A stretch of DNA of 64,000 nucleotides from Thalassobium sp. (lineage in GTDB: Bacteria; Pseudomonadota; Gammaproteobacteria; Pseudomonadales; Oceanobacteraceae): positions 372,001 through 436,000 of the forward strand of contig NVUW01000003.1 of assembly GCA_002733205.1 (NCBI GenBank). Direction: 5' to 3'. Position 1 is the stretch's first letter; every line of letters begins with the position of its first letter. Position numbers and translations under genes: made by a program. The notes under the pieces are model-generated. The model saw only the letters and a list, made by a program, of their open reading frames with translations, had not been told where the DNA came from and did not search any database. Positions 17,351-26,460 of the stretch are shown here, one piece after another.

Positions 17351-19153
17351 TCAGGGAACCAGAGGAACGTCAATCAGGGTACGTTTACCGTAACCTGGTT
17401 TGACCTCCATCTTTTTCTGTACCGAGGCGGTATAGGTTTCGCTGGTGATGGTATCCACGTAAACCCACTCGCAGCTGGATTTCGCCGGGGTAAATTCCAC
17501 CAGCATATAGCCGCGCTGGGCGGAGTTGAGGTATTTCAGATCATCAACCAATTTTGTTACTGCCAGCTCAAAACCAGCCTGCTGAGTAGCACGGACAACC
17601 GGATCAGGAATAGCACCAAAACCGACGTAGGTTTCGAAACCCGGCGAAGTAACCGAAGAAGTTGCAAATTCCACCCCGACCGATCCGTTACTGCGCACGG
17701 TCTCTCCGGTATTGGCATCGGCCGGATACAGATCACTGGCCCAGGCGTTATGGGTATCCCCCGCCAGAACCACCAGATTCTTATTCAGTAACTGTGCACG
17801 CTGCAGAATTTCTTCACGCGCCGGGAAGTAGCCATCCCAGGCATCCAGATTGTAAGGGGCGGCTTCCGTCAGACGCGTACTGGTCGGGTCACTGTCTTTC
17901 AGATTTGCCAGTTCAACCAGTAATCCGGCCACTGCAGCCTGAGTCGCAGAGGCATCCTCACCCGCTTTGATTTTCTCTTCAATTTCACCAAGCTTTGTTA
18001 GCAGCTCAATAGGGATAAAGATACGTCCCATCAACACCTGCTGGCCCAGCACCTGCCAGGTGGCTGTACTGTTGAACATGGAGCCAATGGCGAAGGTCTG
18101 CTGCTCTGCACCGAGCAAGCCACGATTGCGGTTTTCCAGAGCGGTTCGGAATGCAGCAGCATCAACATCGCGGGTACCGGGGATAAGATAATCTTTAAAA
18201 TCAAGCGGCTTATCACGGGCGTACATACGCGTATCGAGCATGGTCAGGTTGACCAGATTGCCGAACTCAAAGGCGCGCCAGATTTTAGCGGTATCAGCTC
18301 CGCTGCGGATCGGCAGCCACTCGTGGTACGCCTGAATGGCTGCGGCGCGGCGTTCTTCAAAAGAACCTTCATCTTCGTTGTGGTTCTCAGCGCCACCCTT
18401 CCAGGTATCGTTGGCCAGTTCATGGTCATCCCAGACACAGATAAACGGCTTTTTCTGGTGTGCCAGCTGCAGCGCGGTATCGGTACGGTATTTGGCGTAA
18501 CGGGCGCGGTAATGGGTCAGCGTTAATACTTCGACCAGCGGGTCCGGATCACGAACCTGAGAAGCCGCCGTTGGGTATTCATTGGCACCGTACTCATAGA
18601 TGTAGTCACCCAGATGCACCACAACATCGGCATCGCTGTTAGCAATTTCGTTGTAGACGTTGAAGTAACCGGCGGGCAGGTTAGCGCAGGAGCAGACGGC
18701 CAGTTTCACACTATCAACACTGCCGACTGGCAGAGTGCGGGTCTGGCCAACAGGCGTCACAGCGCCGTCTTTGCCGGCGAACTGATAGTAATAAACAGTA
18801 TCAGCATTCAAGCCGGTAACATCGACTTTCACGGTAAAATCGCGCTTGCTGTCGGTGTAAACAGAACCACTGGCCACCACGTTGGTCATGGCTTCGTCGC
18901 TGGCCACGACCCAGCCCACCTGGGCGTCAGCGTTGGTATCGGATGGCGTTACGCGGGTCCAGATAATCACGGCATCGGCCAGCGGATCACCGGAGGCCAC
19001 ACCATGACCAAACACAAACACGGTCAGATCACGGTCGTTATCGTCATCATCACCAAAGCAGCCGGTTAAAGCGGCGGGTACAGAAACAGCACCGGCGCCA
19101 GCGGCAACGGACTTTAAAAAACTACGGCGGCTCAGATCAGCTCGGTTAGACAT
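17351..19153 (-). CDS. phoD: PhoD-family alkaline phosphatase/phosphodiesterase, Tat-exported putative lipoprotein
   Basis: The 600-residue protein begins with a twin-arginine signal (SRRSFLK at residues 8-14). It continues into a hydrophobic segment ending in LTGC, so it may be a Tat-exported lipoprotein anchored at cysteine 32. The PhoD N-terminal beta domain (GVASGDPLADAVIIWTRVTP) precedes the metallophosphatase domain, which shows VHLGDYIYEYG, WDDHELANDTW and VVLAGDTHNAW. These are the iron/calcium-binding motifs of PhoD enzymes, which release phosphate from mono- and diesters. A phosphate-regulated promoter is expected, but I could not identify a clear Pho box. An upstream extension to 19453 is rejected because the Tat signal marks the start. 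Confidence 0.9.
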   Translation of the reverse strand: MSNRADLSRRSFLKSVAAGAGAVSVPAALTGCFGDDDDNDRDLTVFVFGHGVASGDPLADAVIIWTRVTPSDTNADAQVGWVVASDEAMTNVVASGSVYTDSKRDFTVKVDVTGLNADTVYYYQFAGKDGAVTPVGQTRTLPVGSVDSVKLAVCSCANLPAGYFNVYNEIANSDADVVVHLGDYIYEYGANEYPTAASQVRDPDPLVEVLTLTHYRARYAKYRTDTALQLAHQKKPFICVWDDHELANDTWKGGAENHNEDEGSFEERRAAAIQAYHEWLPIRSGADTAKIWRAFEFGNLVNLTMLDTRMYARDKPLDFKDYLIPGTRDVDAAAFRTALENRNRGLLGAEQQTFAIGSMFNSTATWQVLGQQVLMGRIFIPIELLTKLGEIEEKIKAGEDASATQAAVAGLLVELANLKDSDPTSTRLTEAAPYNLDAWDGYFPAREEILQRAQLLNKNLVVLAGDTHNAWASDLYPADANTGETVRSNGSVGVEFATSSVTSPGFETYVGFGAIPDPVVRATQQAGFELAVTKLVDDLKYLNSAQRGYMLVEFTPAKSSCEWVYVDTITSETYTASVQKKMEVKPGYGKRTLIDVPLVP

Positions 19154-19312
19154 TCGGAGGAACCTTATATTGTCTGGTTTTATTGTGCGTATAGGACGAC
19201 TTTTCCATGTCAGAAGTATTACAAGGGCCCGTTCTTTTCCAGCACAAAATAGGGTTTGGCTCAATAAAGCACCGCCCTGTCCGCTTAGGTGAGTGTATTT
19301 GGTACAAATGAA

Positions 19313-19325
19313 CCACTTAAAGTGG
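19313..19325. promoter_or_regulatory. Palindrome in the phoD-rnb intergenic region
   Basis: CCACTT-A-AAGTGG is a perfect 6-1-6 palindrome about 100 bases upstream of rnb and 160 bases from the phoD start. It could be an operator, but the regulator is unknown. The rest of the 273-base divergent spacer shows no hairpin or clear promoter. Confidence 0.25.
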
Positions 19326-19426
19326 AACGGTTTCACAATCCGACGTTCCTCCTGCTCCGCGGTAGCCCTGAAGGGCCCGATCCAGTAAACTCCTGCTCCT
19401 TTATTTTCAGCCATGGTCCAGTGCGG

Positions 19427-21355
19427 ATGCTCGATAAAAACGCCCTCTCGCAATTACAGTCGTTGAAGCAGGAAATCCAGTTGAGCACGCCCCACTTTGA
19501 GGGCCGGGTACGCTCTACCGGTGGCCGCTTTGGTTTCGTCAATACCGACGATGGCCAACAGTTTTTTCTCGCCCCGGATGAAATGGATAAAGTCCTGCCC
19601 GGCGATCGAATTGAATTTCGGGTAGAACCCGCAGGCGAAGGCAAAGAGCAGGCAATTATTGAAAAACTGCTCAGCACCGAGCTGAACGAATTCTTCGGCA
19701 AGTACATTGTGCGGGGCAAAGGTCACTTCGTTGAAGCGGATCACCCCACCCTGAACCGCTGGATTTTTGTACCACCAGCCAAGCGCCTGAAAGCCGCCGA
19801 CGGCGATCTGGTCAAAGCCCATATCAGTCAGCATCCGTTTCCGAAAGCGAAAGCACAGGCCGATATCGATGCCATTATCGGTAAACCAACCGACGCTTAT
19901 ATCGAGCAAGCGTTCATCAAGGCCAAGTGGCAGTTACCCACGGAGTTTGACGATGCCGTCAGCGCTCAGGTCGCCGAGCTGACCGCTAAAGGGCTGGACG
20001 ATGTTCTGAGCGAGCGCACAGACCTGACTCATCTGCCATTTGTTACTATCGACTCGGCAGGCACCCGCGATATTGATGATGCACTCTATGCCGAAGCCCG
20101 CAGCCAGGGCTGGTCATTGTGGATCGCCATTGCTGACCCGGCGGCGTTAATTCAGCCCGGCACAGCGCTGGATCATGCCGCCCTGCAACGCGCGACGTCG
20201 GTGTATTTCCCCGATCAGGTAGTGCCGATGCTGCCAGCGGAACTGTCTGAGCAGCTATGTTCCTTGCAGGCTGATCAGCTGCGCCCGGCCATGACCGTCG
20301 AACTGCGTATCAGTGAAGCCGGTGAAATTGAACAGATTCATATTTATAACGCCATTATTCGTAGCCGCGCCAAACTCAGTTATAACCAGGTAGCACTACT
20401 GATTGATGGCGAAAGCAATGATATTCCGGCCGAACTGCATGGCCATCTGGTGCATCTTGATAACTGTGCCCGTACGCTGGCGGCTTACCGTAAGAACCAT
20501 TGCCTGGTGATGGAAGACCGTCCGGACTTTAAACTCATCACCGATGAGCAAGGCAAAGTTAAAGACATCGTCCGCATTGAGCGCAATCAGGCACATCGTC
20601 TGGTGGAAGAATGCATGCTGGCCTGTAATCGCGCGGTGGCCGGTTGGCTGGCAGAAAAAGGCAGTGGCTTCTTTATTGAACATGCCGGTGTGCGCACCGA
20701 GCGTCAGGGGGAAGTGGCGGCGTTATTAAAAGAACACCTGCCGCTGGAGAAAAAACCCAGCCTCAACAGCCTGGAAGATTATGTCAGCCTGATGCAGCAG
20801 GCCGATGCCAGCAACAGCGATTTACCCCTGCGCATGATCATTACCCGTCAGCTTGAACGCAGCAATTTATCACTGCATGCCAAGCCACACATGGGCCTCG
20901 GCTTTGCGCACTACACCACCTTCACTTCGCCCCTGCGTAAGTACAATGACCTGCTGATTCACCGCATTGTAAAAGCCTTGCTGACAGACAGCAGCGTCCA
21001 ACTGCCGGATGAAAGTATTCTGCTGCAGATTCAGAGCGCCCAAAGCAATGCCCGCATGGCCGCCAATCAGGCAGAAACCTGGCTGAAACTTCTGTGGCTT
21101 GCGCAGCAGGATAAAGAACAGCTGTATGACGCCAGCATTGTGCACATGAATTCGTCAGGCTTTACCGTGCGTCTGGATAACACCGGCATAGAAGGAACAA
21201 TCGACCGCCGTAAAGCCGGTAACGGCTGGACCTTTGAAACCAAAACGCTGACTCATCGTAATGAAGAGCAACGCTTTATTCTGGGCCAGGCCGTGCGGGT
21301 AAAACTGACGGACGTACAACCTCAGGCACGCATAGCGCGTTTTGCTCTGGTGTAA
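19427..21355 (+). CDS. rnb: Exoribonuclease II
   Basis: The 642-residue protein matches RNase II in length (E. coli 644). RNase II is a processive 3'-5' hydrolytic exoribonuclease of mRNA decay. Cold-shock-like RNA-binding domains come first (FEGRVRSTGGRFGFVNTDDGQQFFLAP). The RNB catalytic domain contains the motif TIDSAGTRDIDDAL, with aspartates at 209, 215, 217 and 218 that match the magnesium-binding set of E. coli RNase II. An S1 domain follows near residue 560. The ATG at 19427 begins the region aligning with E. coli RNase II; an in-frame start at 19289 would add 46 unlikely residues. It lacks the extra domains of RNase R. The gene is followed by a strong terminator. Confidence 0.93.
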   Translation: MLDKNALSQLQSLKQEIQLSTPHFEGRVRSTGGRFGFVNTDDGQQFFLAPDEMDKVLPGDRIEFRVEPAGEGKEQAIIEKLLSTELNEFFGKYIVRGKGHFVEADHPTLNRWIFVPPAKRLKAADGDLVKAHISQHPFPKAKAQADIDAIIGKPTDAYIEQAFIKAKWQLPTEFDDAVSAQVAELTAKGLDDVLSERTDLTHLPFVTIDSAGTRDIDDALYAEARSQGWSLWIAIADPAALIQPGTALDHAALQRATSVYFPDQVVPMLPAELSEQLCSLQADQLRPAMTVELRISEAGEIEQIHIYNAIIRSRAKLSYNQVALLIDGESNDIPAELHGHLVHLDNCARTLAAYRKNHCLVMEDRPDFKLITDEQGKVKDIVRIERNQAHRLVEECMLACNRAVAGWLAEKGSGFFIEHAGVRTERQGEVAALLKEHLPLEKKPSLNSLEDYVSLMQQADASNSDLPLRMIITRQLERSNLSLHAKPHMGLGFAHYTTFTSPLRKYNDLLIHRIVKALLTDSSVQLPDESILLQIQSAQSNARMAANQAETWLKLLWLAQQDKEQLYDASIVHMNSSGFTVRLDNTGIEGTIDRRKAGNGWTFETKTLTHRNEEQRFILGQAVRVKLTDVQPQARIARFALV

Positions 21356-21392
21356 TCACCGCTGCAACACGTGGTAATAAACAGCAGGCAAT

Positions 21393-21419
21393 AAAAAAGG
21401 GAGCTCAGCTCCCTTTTTT
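21393..21419. terminator. Bidirectional terminator between rnb and the MvaT-like gene
   Basis: A GGGAGCT/AGCTCCC stem flanked by six A residues and six T residues lies 38 bases after the rnb stop. It also serves the convergent nucleoid-protein gene. Confidence 0.9.
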
Positions 21420-21443
21420 ATTGACCGTTAATCGCTATCTGGA

Positions 21444-21911
21444 TTAATCGATTTTCCAGGTACGAACGACGGCAAAACCGTGCAGTTCGATCCATTCATC
21501 CAATTGACGTGGATTACGTTTAATTTTTTCTACTTTTTCCTGAGTTGCCGGATTGCGGTAAGTACCTACCGGCAGCTTTGGTTTAGGCAGAGATGATTCT
21601 TTTTCTGCTTTAGCGGCTTTTGGTCCGCGTGGCGCTGTGCGGGCAAAATGCTTTTTCAGGTTGTTATAAATAGAAGAAGGATTGTCCTGCTTGGCCATGC
21701 CAATAATCCAGGCTTCAATCTGCTCTGAACGGGAAACGTACAACTCATCTTCGTTCAGACGATTCTGATTGCACAGACGCTTGATGGTAACGTCAAACTC
21801 TTTCAGGCCTTCAAGCTTATGTTCCTGATCTTTACGCAGTTGCTCCAGTTCATGAATTTTTTGCTGGTGCTGTTTAATCTGCTTATCAATATCGATGTCA
21901 AATACGCTCAC
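21444..21911 (-). CDS. MvaT/H-NS-family nucleoid-associated protein
   Basis: This 155-residue protein has an N-terminal coiled coil (roughly residues 8-45, with regularly spaced Q, L and E) that would mediate oligomerisation. A basic, proline/lysine-rich linker follows. The C-terminal DNA-binding module reads TYRNPATQEKV, then NPRQLDEWIELHGF and VVRTW, matching the pattern of the MvaT/H-NS-type AT-hook region (YxNPxTGE...LxxWxxxxG). Such proteins silence AT-rich, often foreign DNA and shape the nucleoid. It is longer than Pseudomonas MvaT (about 124 residues). The GTG start has AGAGG nine bases upstream. The identification rests on pattern matching, not a search. Confidence 0.78.
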   Translation of the reverse strand: MSVFDIDIDKQIKQHQQKIHELEQLRKDQEHKLEGLKEFDVTIKRLCNQNRLNEDELYVSRSEQIEAWIIGMAKQDNPSSIYNNLKKHFARTAPRGPKAAKAEKESSLPKPKLPVGTYRNPATQEKVEKIKRNPRQLDEWIELHGFAVVRTWKID

Positions 21912-21948
21912 TGCTTAACCTCTGTGTTTTAACGGCATAACGATAGAC

Positions 21949-21969
21949 TGATATCCCGTTGAGATATCA
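21949..21969. promoter_or_regulatory. Palindrome upstream of the MvaT-like gene
   Basis: TGATATC and GATATCA form perfect seven-base arms around a seven-base spacer, about 38 bases before the GTG start. The position and symmetry suggest an operator, perhaps for autoregulation. Confidence 0.35.
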
Positions 21970-22214
21970 ATACTAAGAATAGGGTATTATCGCGGACTAT
22001 TACGGCAATGGCCGCACAGTTCATAGATATTATGTCACGCTGCGATTATAGCGGTGCCTGTAAGCGTTAAACAATCAATAAAACACGACATATAAACGAC
22101 AACAGACTGTTTTATAAACACGCCTTAATAACGGCGGAACTTATCGACAAAAAACAGATTAATCGTTCCACCTTGCCATAACGCAAGGGAAGCTCTGAAT
22201 AAGCATCGCGCCCC

Positions 22215-22243
22215 TTGTGCAATCAAATGATAAACATTATCAT
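22215..22243 (+). promoter_or_regulatory. feoAB promoter with overlapping Fur box
   Basis: A -35 box TTGTGC (22215-22220) and a -10 box TATCAT (22238-22243) are 17 bases apart. The -10 overlaps a 7-1-7 inverted repeat TGATAAA-C-ATTATCA (22228-22242), one mismatch from the Fur half-site pattern TGATAAT. Fe-Fur bound here would block RNA polymerase, so feoAB should be repressed in iron-replete cells. Confidence 0.75.
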
Positions 22244-22276
22244 CTTTTCTGTTTATTTCCTTCCCGCCGGATCAGC

Positions 22277-22516
22277 ATGACATCGCAAACTCTTGATCAG
22301 CTCAGCGTTGGTACCCAGGCCCGTATCATCGGATTTACCGCTACCGAAGCCAACTTCCGCCGTAAACTGCTGGCCCTCGGATTAATGCCGGGCACCCAGA
22401 TTGAAGTACGGCGTTTTGCTCCGTTGGGCGATCCGATGCAGATTCAGCTACGCGGCGCCTCTGTCAGTCTGCGCAAGCAGGAAGCCTCCATTATTCAGGT
22501 AGAAGTCATCGTATGA
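22277..22516 (+). CDS. feoA: Ferrous iron transport accessory protein FeoA
   Basis: FeoA is a small SH3-like cytoplasmic protein that supports FeoB. The 79 residues match the family in length and contain FRRKLLALGLMPGTQIEVRRFAPLGDPMQIQLRGASVSLRKQEA, typical of the fold. The ATG at 22277 was chosen over one 60 bases upstream because the extra residues are not conserved in type and would overlap the Fur box region. The feoB start codon overlaps the feoA stop (ATGA), so the two are coupled. No feoC follows feoB. Confidence 0.95.
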   Translation: MTSQTLDQLSVGTQARIIGFTATEANFRRKLLALGLMPGTQIEVRRFAPLGDPMQIQLRGASVSLRKQEASIIQVEVIV

Positions 22517-24807
22517 ACCGAGCTGTTATTGGTGTCATCGGCAATCCGAACTGCGGCAAAACCACCCTATTCAATGCCCTGACCGGTGCCAAACAAAAAG
22601 TGGGCAACTGGCCAGGCGTGACCGTTGAACGCAAAGAAGGCAATCTGGTGTTGCGCGGTGTCAGCCATAAACTGGTCGACCTGCCGGGCACTTATGCCCT
22701 CGACAGTCACGACGATGAACTGTCCACCGATGAAAAAATCGCCCGCGAATTTGCCTTAAGCGGCGAAGCGCAACTTATTATTAATATCCTTGATGCCAGC
22801 AACCTTGAGCGCAACCTGTTTTTAACCTCACAACTGCTGGATATGGGCGTACCGGTTATCTGTGCCGTCAATATGCTGGATGTCGCCGAGCGCGAAGGCA
22901 TTCATGTCGATACTCAGCTGCTGTCGCAGCAACTCGGTGTGCCGGTGGTGCCGATTGTCGCCTCCACCGGACGCGGCATTGAAGAATTGTGCCGTATCCT
23001 TGCTCATCATCTGGAGCACGCAACCGTGGCGACGCCGCTGCTGCGTCTCGACACCGACTTTGAGCAGGCGGTGAATCAACTGAAAGAACGGCTGCAGGGA
23101 ACCGTTGCCAATCCGTTCTGGAGTGCCACGCGGGTTCTGGAAAACGACATGTACGCCAGCGAAGTGCTGCCGCTGGAGCGCCGCAACGAAGTCCTCGCAC
23201 TGGCGCAGCAGCTGCGGCAAACCCTGGAAAATCAACACCAGCAGCCGATTGATGTATTAATGGCCAACAGCCGCTACCGATCAATCCAGCATATTCTGCA
23301 GCAATCCCTGACCGTTAATACCAAAGGCCGCACGCTGAGCGAACGCATTGACGACTGGGTACTGAACCGCTGGCTGGGCATTCCGTTCTTCTTTGGCGTG
23401 ATGTACCTGATGTTCACCTTCGCCATCAATGTCGGCGGTGCCTTTATTGATTTCTTCGATATTGCCTTTGCCACGGTATTTGTCGACGGTACTCATTACC
23501 TGCTGGACGGCATCGGTGCGCCGCAATGGCTGGCAACCCTGCTGGCCGATGGTCTCGGCGGCGGCATTCAGCTGGTTGCTACGTTTATTCCGGTCATCGG
23601 TGGACTGTATCTGTTTTTGTCGATCATTGAAGACTCTGGCTATATGGCCCGCGCGGCCTTTGTTATGGACCGTTTGATGCGCGCCGTCGGCCTGCCGGGC
23701 AAATCTTTTGTGCCGCTGATTGTTGGTTTTGGCTGTAACGTACCGGCGGTGATGGCGGCCCGCACCATGGACACCCACAAAGACCGTCTGTTGACCATTG
23801 CCATGGCACCGTTTATGTCCTGTGGCGCACGCTTATCGGTATACGCGCTGTTTGCGGCGGCATTCTTTACCGAGAACGGTGCCTTTATGGTGTTCAGCCT
23901 CTATGTGCTGGGCATTGTCATGGCACTGCTGACCGGTATTGCACTGAAAAACACGCTGTTCAAACCGGACCTGACCCCCTTTGTGATGGAACTGCCGGCT
24001 TACCATGTGCCAACGGTAAAAGGCATTCTGATCAAGACCTGGGAGCGGCTTAAATCCTTCTGCCTGCGCGCCGGTAAAACCATCATTACCGTTGTTGTTG
24101 TGCTGAGTTTTCTTAACTCGCTGGGTACCGATGGTTCGTTCGGTAACCAGAACAAAGAAAGCTCGGTTCTGTCGCGAATCGCCAACGTCATTACGCCGGT
24201 CTTTACTCCTCTGGGCGTACAGCAGGATAACTGGGCGGCCACCGTGGGTATCATCACCGGTATTTTTGCCAAAGAAGCCGTAGTGGGTACGCTGGATGCG
24301 CTCTACAGCCCGGAAACCAGCGCCGACAGCGAATACTCGCTCAGCGCCGGTCTGCTGGAAGCACTGCAAACCATTCCGGCCAATGTCGCCGACCTCGCCG
24401 ACAACCTGCTCGATCCGCTGGGGCTCAGCCTGATCAGTGCCGATCAGGGCGAAGAGCAAGGCGTACACAGCACCACCTTCTCCACTATGGATGCGCTGTT
24501 CGGCAGCCAGCTGGCCGCTTTCTCGTATCTGGTGTTTGTCCTCCTTTATACGCCCTGCGTCGCAACACTCGGCGCCATGGTACGGGAAGCCGGACTGCGC
24601 TGGATGTTGTTTGTTGCCGGCTGGAGTACCGGACTGGCTTATACCACTGCGGTGATTGTGTATCAGCTTGGCAGCCTGCCTCAGCACCCGCTCAGCTCCC
24701 TGCTGTGGGTCGGTGGCAGCATCGCCTTTATCGGTCTTAGCCTGTGGCAGATGCGCCGCTACGGCCAGAAGCACAGCGCCCGCCTGATCCCCCTTACCCC
24801 CGTCTGA
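22513..24807 (+). CDS. feoB: Ferrous iron transporter FeoB
   Basis: FeoB imports Fe2+ across the inner membrane. The N-terminal G domain has the G1 motif GNPNCGKTT at residues 10-18, a switch region VGNWPGVTVERKEG, and G3 DLPGTYAL. The membrane domain begins near residue 285 and contains the two conserved Gate motifs with cysteines, LIVGFGCNVPAVMAARTM and a later TPCVATLGAMVREAG. The total length of 764 residues is normal. A helical domain links the two parts. Together with feoA this forms the whole transport operon. Confidence 0.97.
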   Translation: MNRAVIGVIGNPNCGKTTLFNALTGAKQKVGNWPGVTVERKEGNLVLRGVSHKLVDLPGTYALDSHDDELSTDEKIAREFALSGEAQLIINILDASNLERNLFLTSQLLDMGVPVICAVNMLDVAEREGIHVDTQLLSQQLGVPVVPIVASTGRGIEELCRILAHHLEHATVATPLLRLDTDFEQAVNQLKERLQGTVANPFWSATRVLENDMYASEVLPLERRNEVLALAQQLRQTLENQHQQPIDVLMANSRYRSIQHILQQSLTVNTKGRTLSERIDDWVLNRWLGIPFFFGVMYLMFTFAINVGGAFIDFFDIAFATVFVDGTHYLLDGIGAPQWLATLLADGLGGGIQLVATFIPVIGGLYLFLSIIEDSGYMARAAFVMDRLMRAVGLPGKSFVPLIVGFGCNVPAVMAARTMDTHKDRLLTIAMAPFMSCGARLSVYALFAAAFFTENGAFMVFSLYVLGIVMALLTGIALKNTLFKPDLTPFVMELPAYHVPTVKGILIKTWERLKSFCLRAGKTIITVVVVLSFLNSLGTDGSFGNQNKESSVLSRIANVITPVFTPLGVQQDNWAATVGIITGIFAKEAVVGTLDALYSPETSADSEYSLSAGLLEALQTIPANVADLADNLLDPLGLSLISADQGEEQGVHSTTFSTMDALFGSQLAAFSYLVFVLLYTPCVATLGAMVREAGLRWMLFVAGWSTGLAYTTAVIVYQLGSLPQHPLSSLLWVGGSIAFIGLSLWQMRRYGQKHSARLIPLTPV

Positions 24808-24949
24808 TTTTCTGATATTGCGCTGCGGAGACCCGGCCACCGCAGCCGCACCTTTCCTGACAAAAGTAGCGTTATTTCTAAGAAACAAGTTCTAGGCACT
24901 TTGCCATGCCTGCGTTAGAATGCGCGCGCTTTTTTTCGAGGAGTTCACA

Positions 24950-26215
24950 ATGGAACTTATAGCCGACCAGGGACATATATTTATCATCCTGGCCTGCATT
25001 TTCGGTGTATTTATGGCCTGGGGAATTGGTGCAAATGATGTTGCCAATGCCATGGGAACGTCAGTTGGTTCCAAAGCCATCACCATCAAGCAAGCTGTCT
25101 TTATTGCCATTGTCTTCGAATTTGCCGGTGCTTTTTTTGCCGGAGGCGAAGTCACCGCGACCATCCGCAAAGGGATCATTGATCCGGCGGTGATGTCGGG
25201 CCATCCCGAACTGTTGGTGTTCGGTATGCTGGCTTCCTTACTCGCAGCCGGCACCTGGCTGTTAATCGCCTCTTACGCAGGCTGGCCGGTATCCACGACC
25301 CATTCTATTGTCGGCGCCATCGTCGGTTTTGCTGCCGTCGGCATTTCAATGGATGCCGTCGAATGGGGCAAGGTAGGTAACATTGCCGCCAGCTGGGTCG
25401 TATCCCCGGTCATTGCCGGCTCTATTTCTTATGTACTCTACAAAAGCGTAAAGCACTTTATTCACGACACCCAGGACCCCTTTGCTCAATCCAAGCGCCT
25501 GGTGCCGTTTTACATCATGCTGGTTGGCTTTGTTATTTCCATGGTCACCCTGCTCAAGGGCCTCAAGCATCTGGGTCTGAAGCTGGATTTTACCGATGCC
25601 ATCTGGATCTCTCTGCTGATTGGCGTAGCCGTTATGGCCATTGGCCGCTTCTTTGTCGGACGTATCCACGCCGACCCGGAGCTCACCGAAGAAGTTCATC
25701 TGGCAAATGTCGAAAAAGTCTTTGCCGTACTCATGATCTTTACCGCCTGCGCCATGGCCTTTGCCCACGGCTCCAATGATGTGGCCAATGCGATTGGTCC
25801 GGTTGCCGCGGTTTACAGCGTAGTAAGCCACAGCGGTGAAATTGCCGCCAAGGCAGCGGTGCCAATGTGGATTCTGCTGGTAGGTGCATTCGGCATTGTG
25901 ATTGGTCTGGTGACCTTTGGTCATCGTGTGATCGCAACCGTTGGCTCCGGCATTACCGAACTGACGCCCAGCCGTGGCTTTGCCGCAACACTGGCGGCGG
26001 CAACGACGGTGGTGGTCGCTTCCGGCACCGGCCTGCCAATTTCCACCACTCATGTTCTGGTCGGAGCCATTCTGGGCGTGGGCCTGGCGATGGGCACCGA
26101 CGCGCTGAACTACCGCAAAATTGGCTCCATCTTTGTCTCCTGGCTGGTGACGCTGCCGGCGGGTGCTCTGCTGTCGATTATTTTCTTCTTTATCTTCCGC
26201 GCGATCTGGTTGTAA
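24950..26215 (+). CDS. pit: Low-affinity inorganic phosphate transporter (PiT family)
   Basis: This 421-residue protein has about ten membrane segments and the internal duplication of Pit proteins. The signature GANDVANAMGTSVGSKAIT appears near residue 25 and HGSNDVANAIGP in the second half, and STTHSIVGA/STTHVLVGA recur in both. It imports phosphate (probably as a metal-phosphate complex) with protons, or possibly with sodium in a marine cell. The GAGGAG seven bases before ATG 24950 sets the start. In many relatives a DUF47 regulator gene lies just upstream; it is absent here. A strong terminator follows. Confidence 0.93.
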   Translation: MELIADQGHIFIILACIFGVFMAWGIGANDVANAMGTSVGSKAITIKQAVFIAIVFEFAGAFFAGGEVTATIRKGIIDPAVMSGHPELLVFGMLASLLAAGTWLLIASYAGWPVSTTHSIVGAIVGFAAVGISMDAVEWGKVGNIAASWVVSPVIAGSISYVLYKSVKHFIHDTQDPFAQSKRLVPFYIMLVGFVISMVTLLKGLKHLGLKLDFTDAIWISLLIGVAVMAIGRFFVGRIHADPELTEEVHLANVEKVFAVLMIFTACAMAFAHGSNDVANAIGPVAAVYSVVSHSGEIAAKAAVPMWILLVGAFGIVIGLVTFGHRVIATVGSGITELTPSRGFAATLAAATTVVVASGTGLPISTTHVLVGAILGVGLAMGTDALNYRKIGSIFVSWLVTLPAGALLSIIFFFIFRAIWL

Positions 26216-26231
26216 ACACCCCGCTACTGAT

Positions 26232-26264
26232 AAAAAAAGCGTCTTTTAAAAGGCGCTTTTTTTT
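26232..26264 (+). terminator. Terminator of the pit gene
   Basis: AGCGTCTTTT pairs with AAAAGGCGCT (one G-U pair) and runs into eight T residues, 16 bases after the pit stop codon. A run of A residues on the left may allow action in both directions. Confidence 0.85.
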
Positions 26265-26391
26265 ATGCCTGCCTGCCACGAAAATGCCCATAGCTCAGCA
26301 CGGTCGGACAACCTGAAGTCATCTGCGGTCAGCGCATAGGATTGATGACCGCCTTGTGGCATAACTGACACATGACGCGCCGAAAAAATTA

Positions 26392-26407
26392 TGGTACAAA
26401 CGTACCA
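26392..26407. promoter_or_regulatory. Palindromic operator candidate upstream of the PLP-enzyme operon
   Basis: TGGTAC and GTACCA form perfect six-base arms around AAAC, about 54 bases before the first gene. The shape resembles sites of GntR or similar regulators, but no regulator gene is adjacent. Confidence 0.35.
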
Positions 26408-26460
26408 CCAATAAAAATAAAGCGTCTGTGATCGGCTCCATGCTTATAGCGGAATAACCT

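Larger units (their letters stand above)
21912..22276. other. 365-base divergent intergenic region between the MvaT-like gene and feoA
   Basis: The region is AT-rich compared with its surroundings. It contains a palindrome close to the MvaT-like gene (21949-21969) and a Fur box with overlapping promoter close to feoA. No open frame with a credible start is visible. Confidence 0.7.

Noticed and set aside
23833..24888. Long open frame opposite feoB
   Set aside because: It is antisense to a clear transporter gene and has no family features; it arises from codon bias of the real gene.
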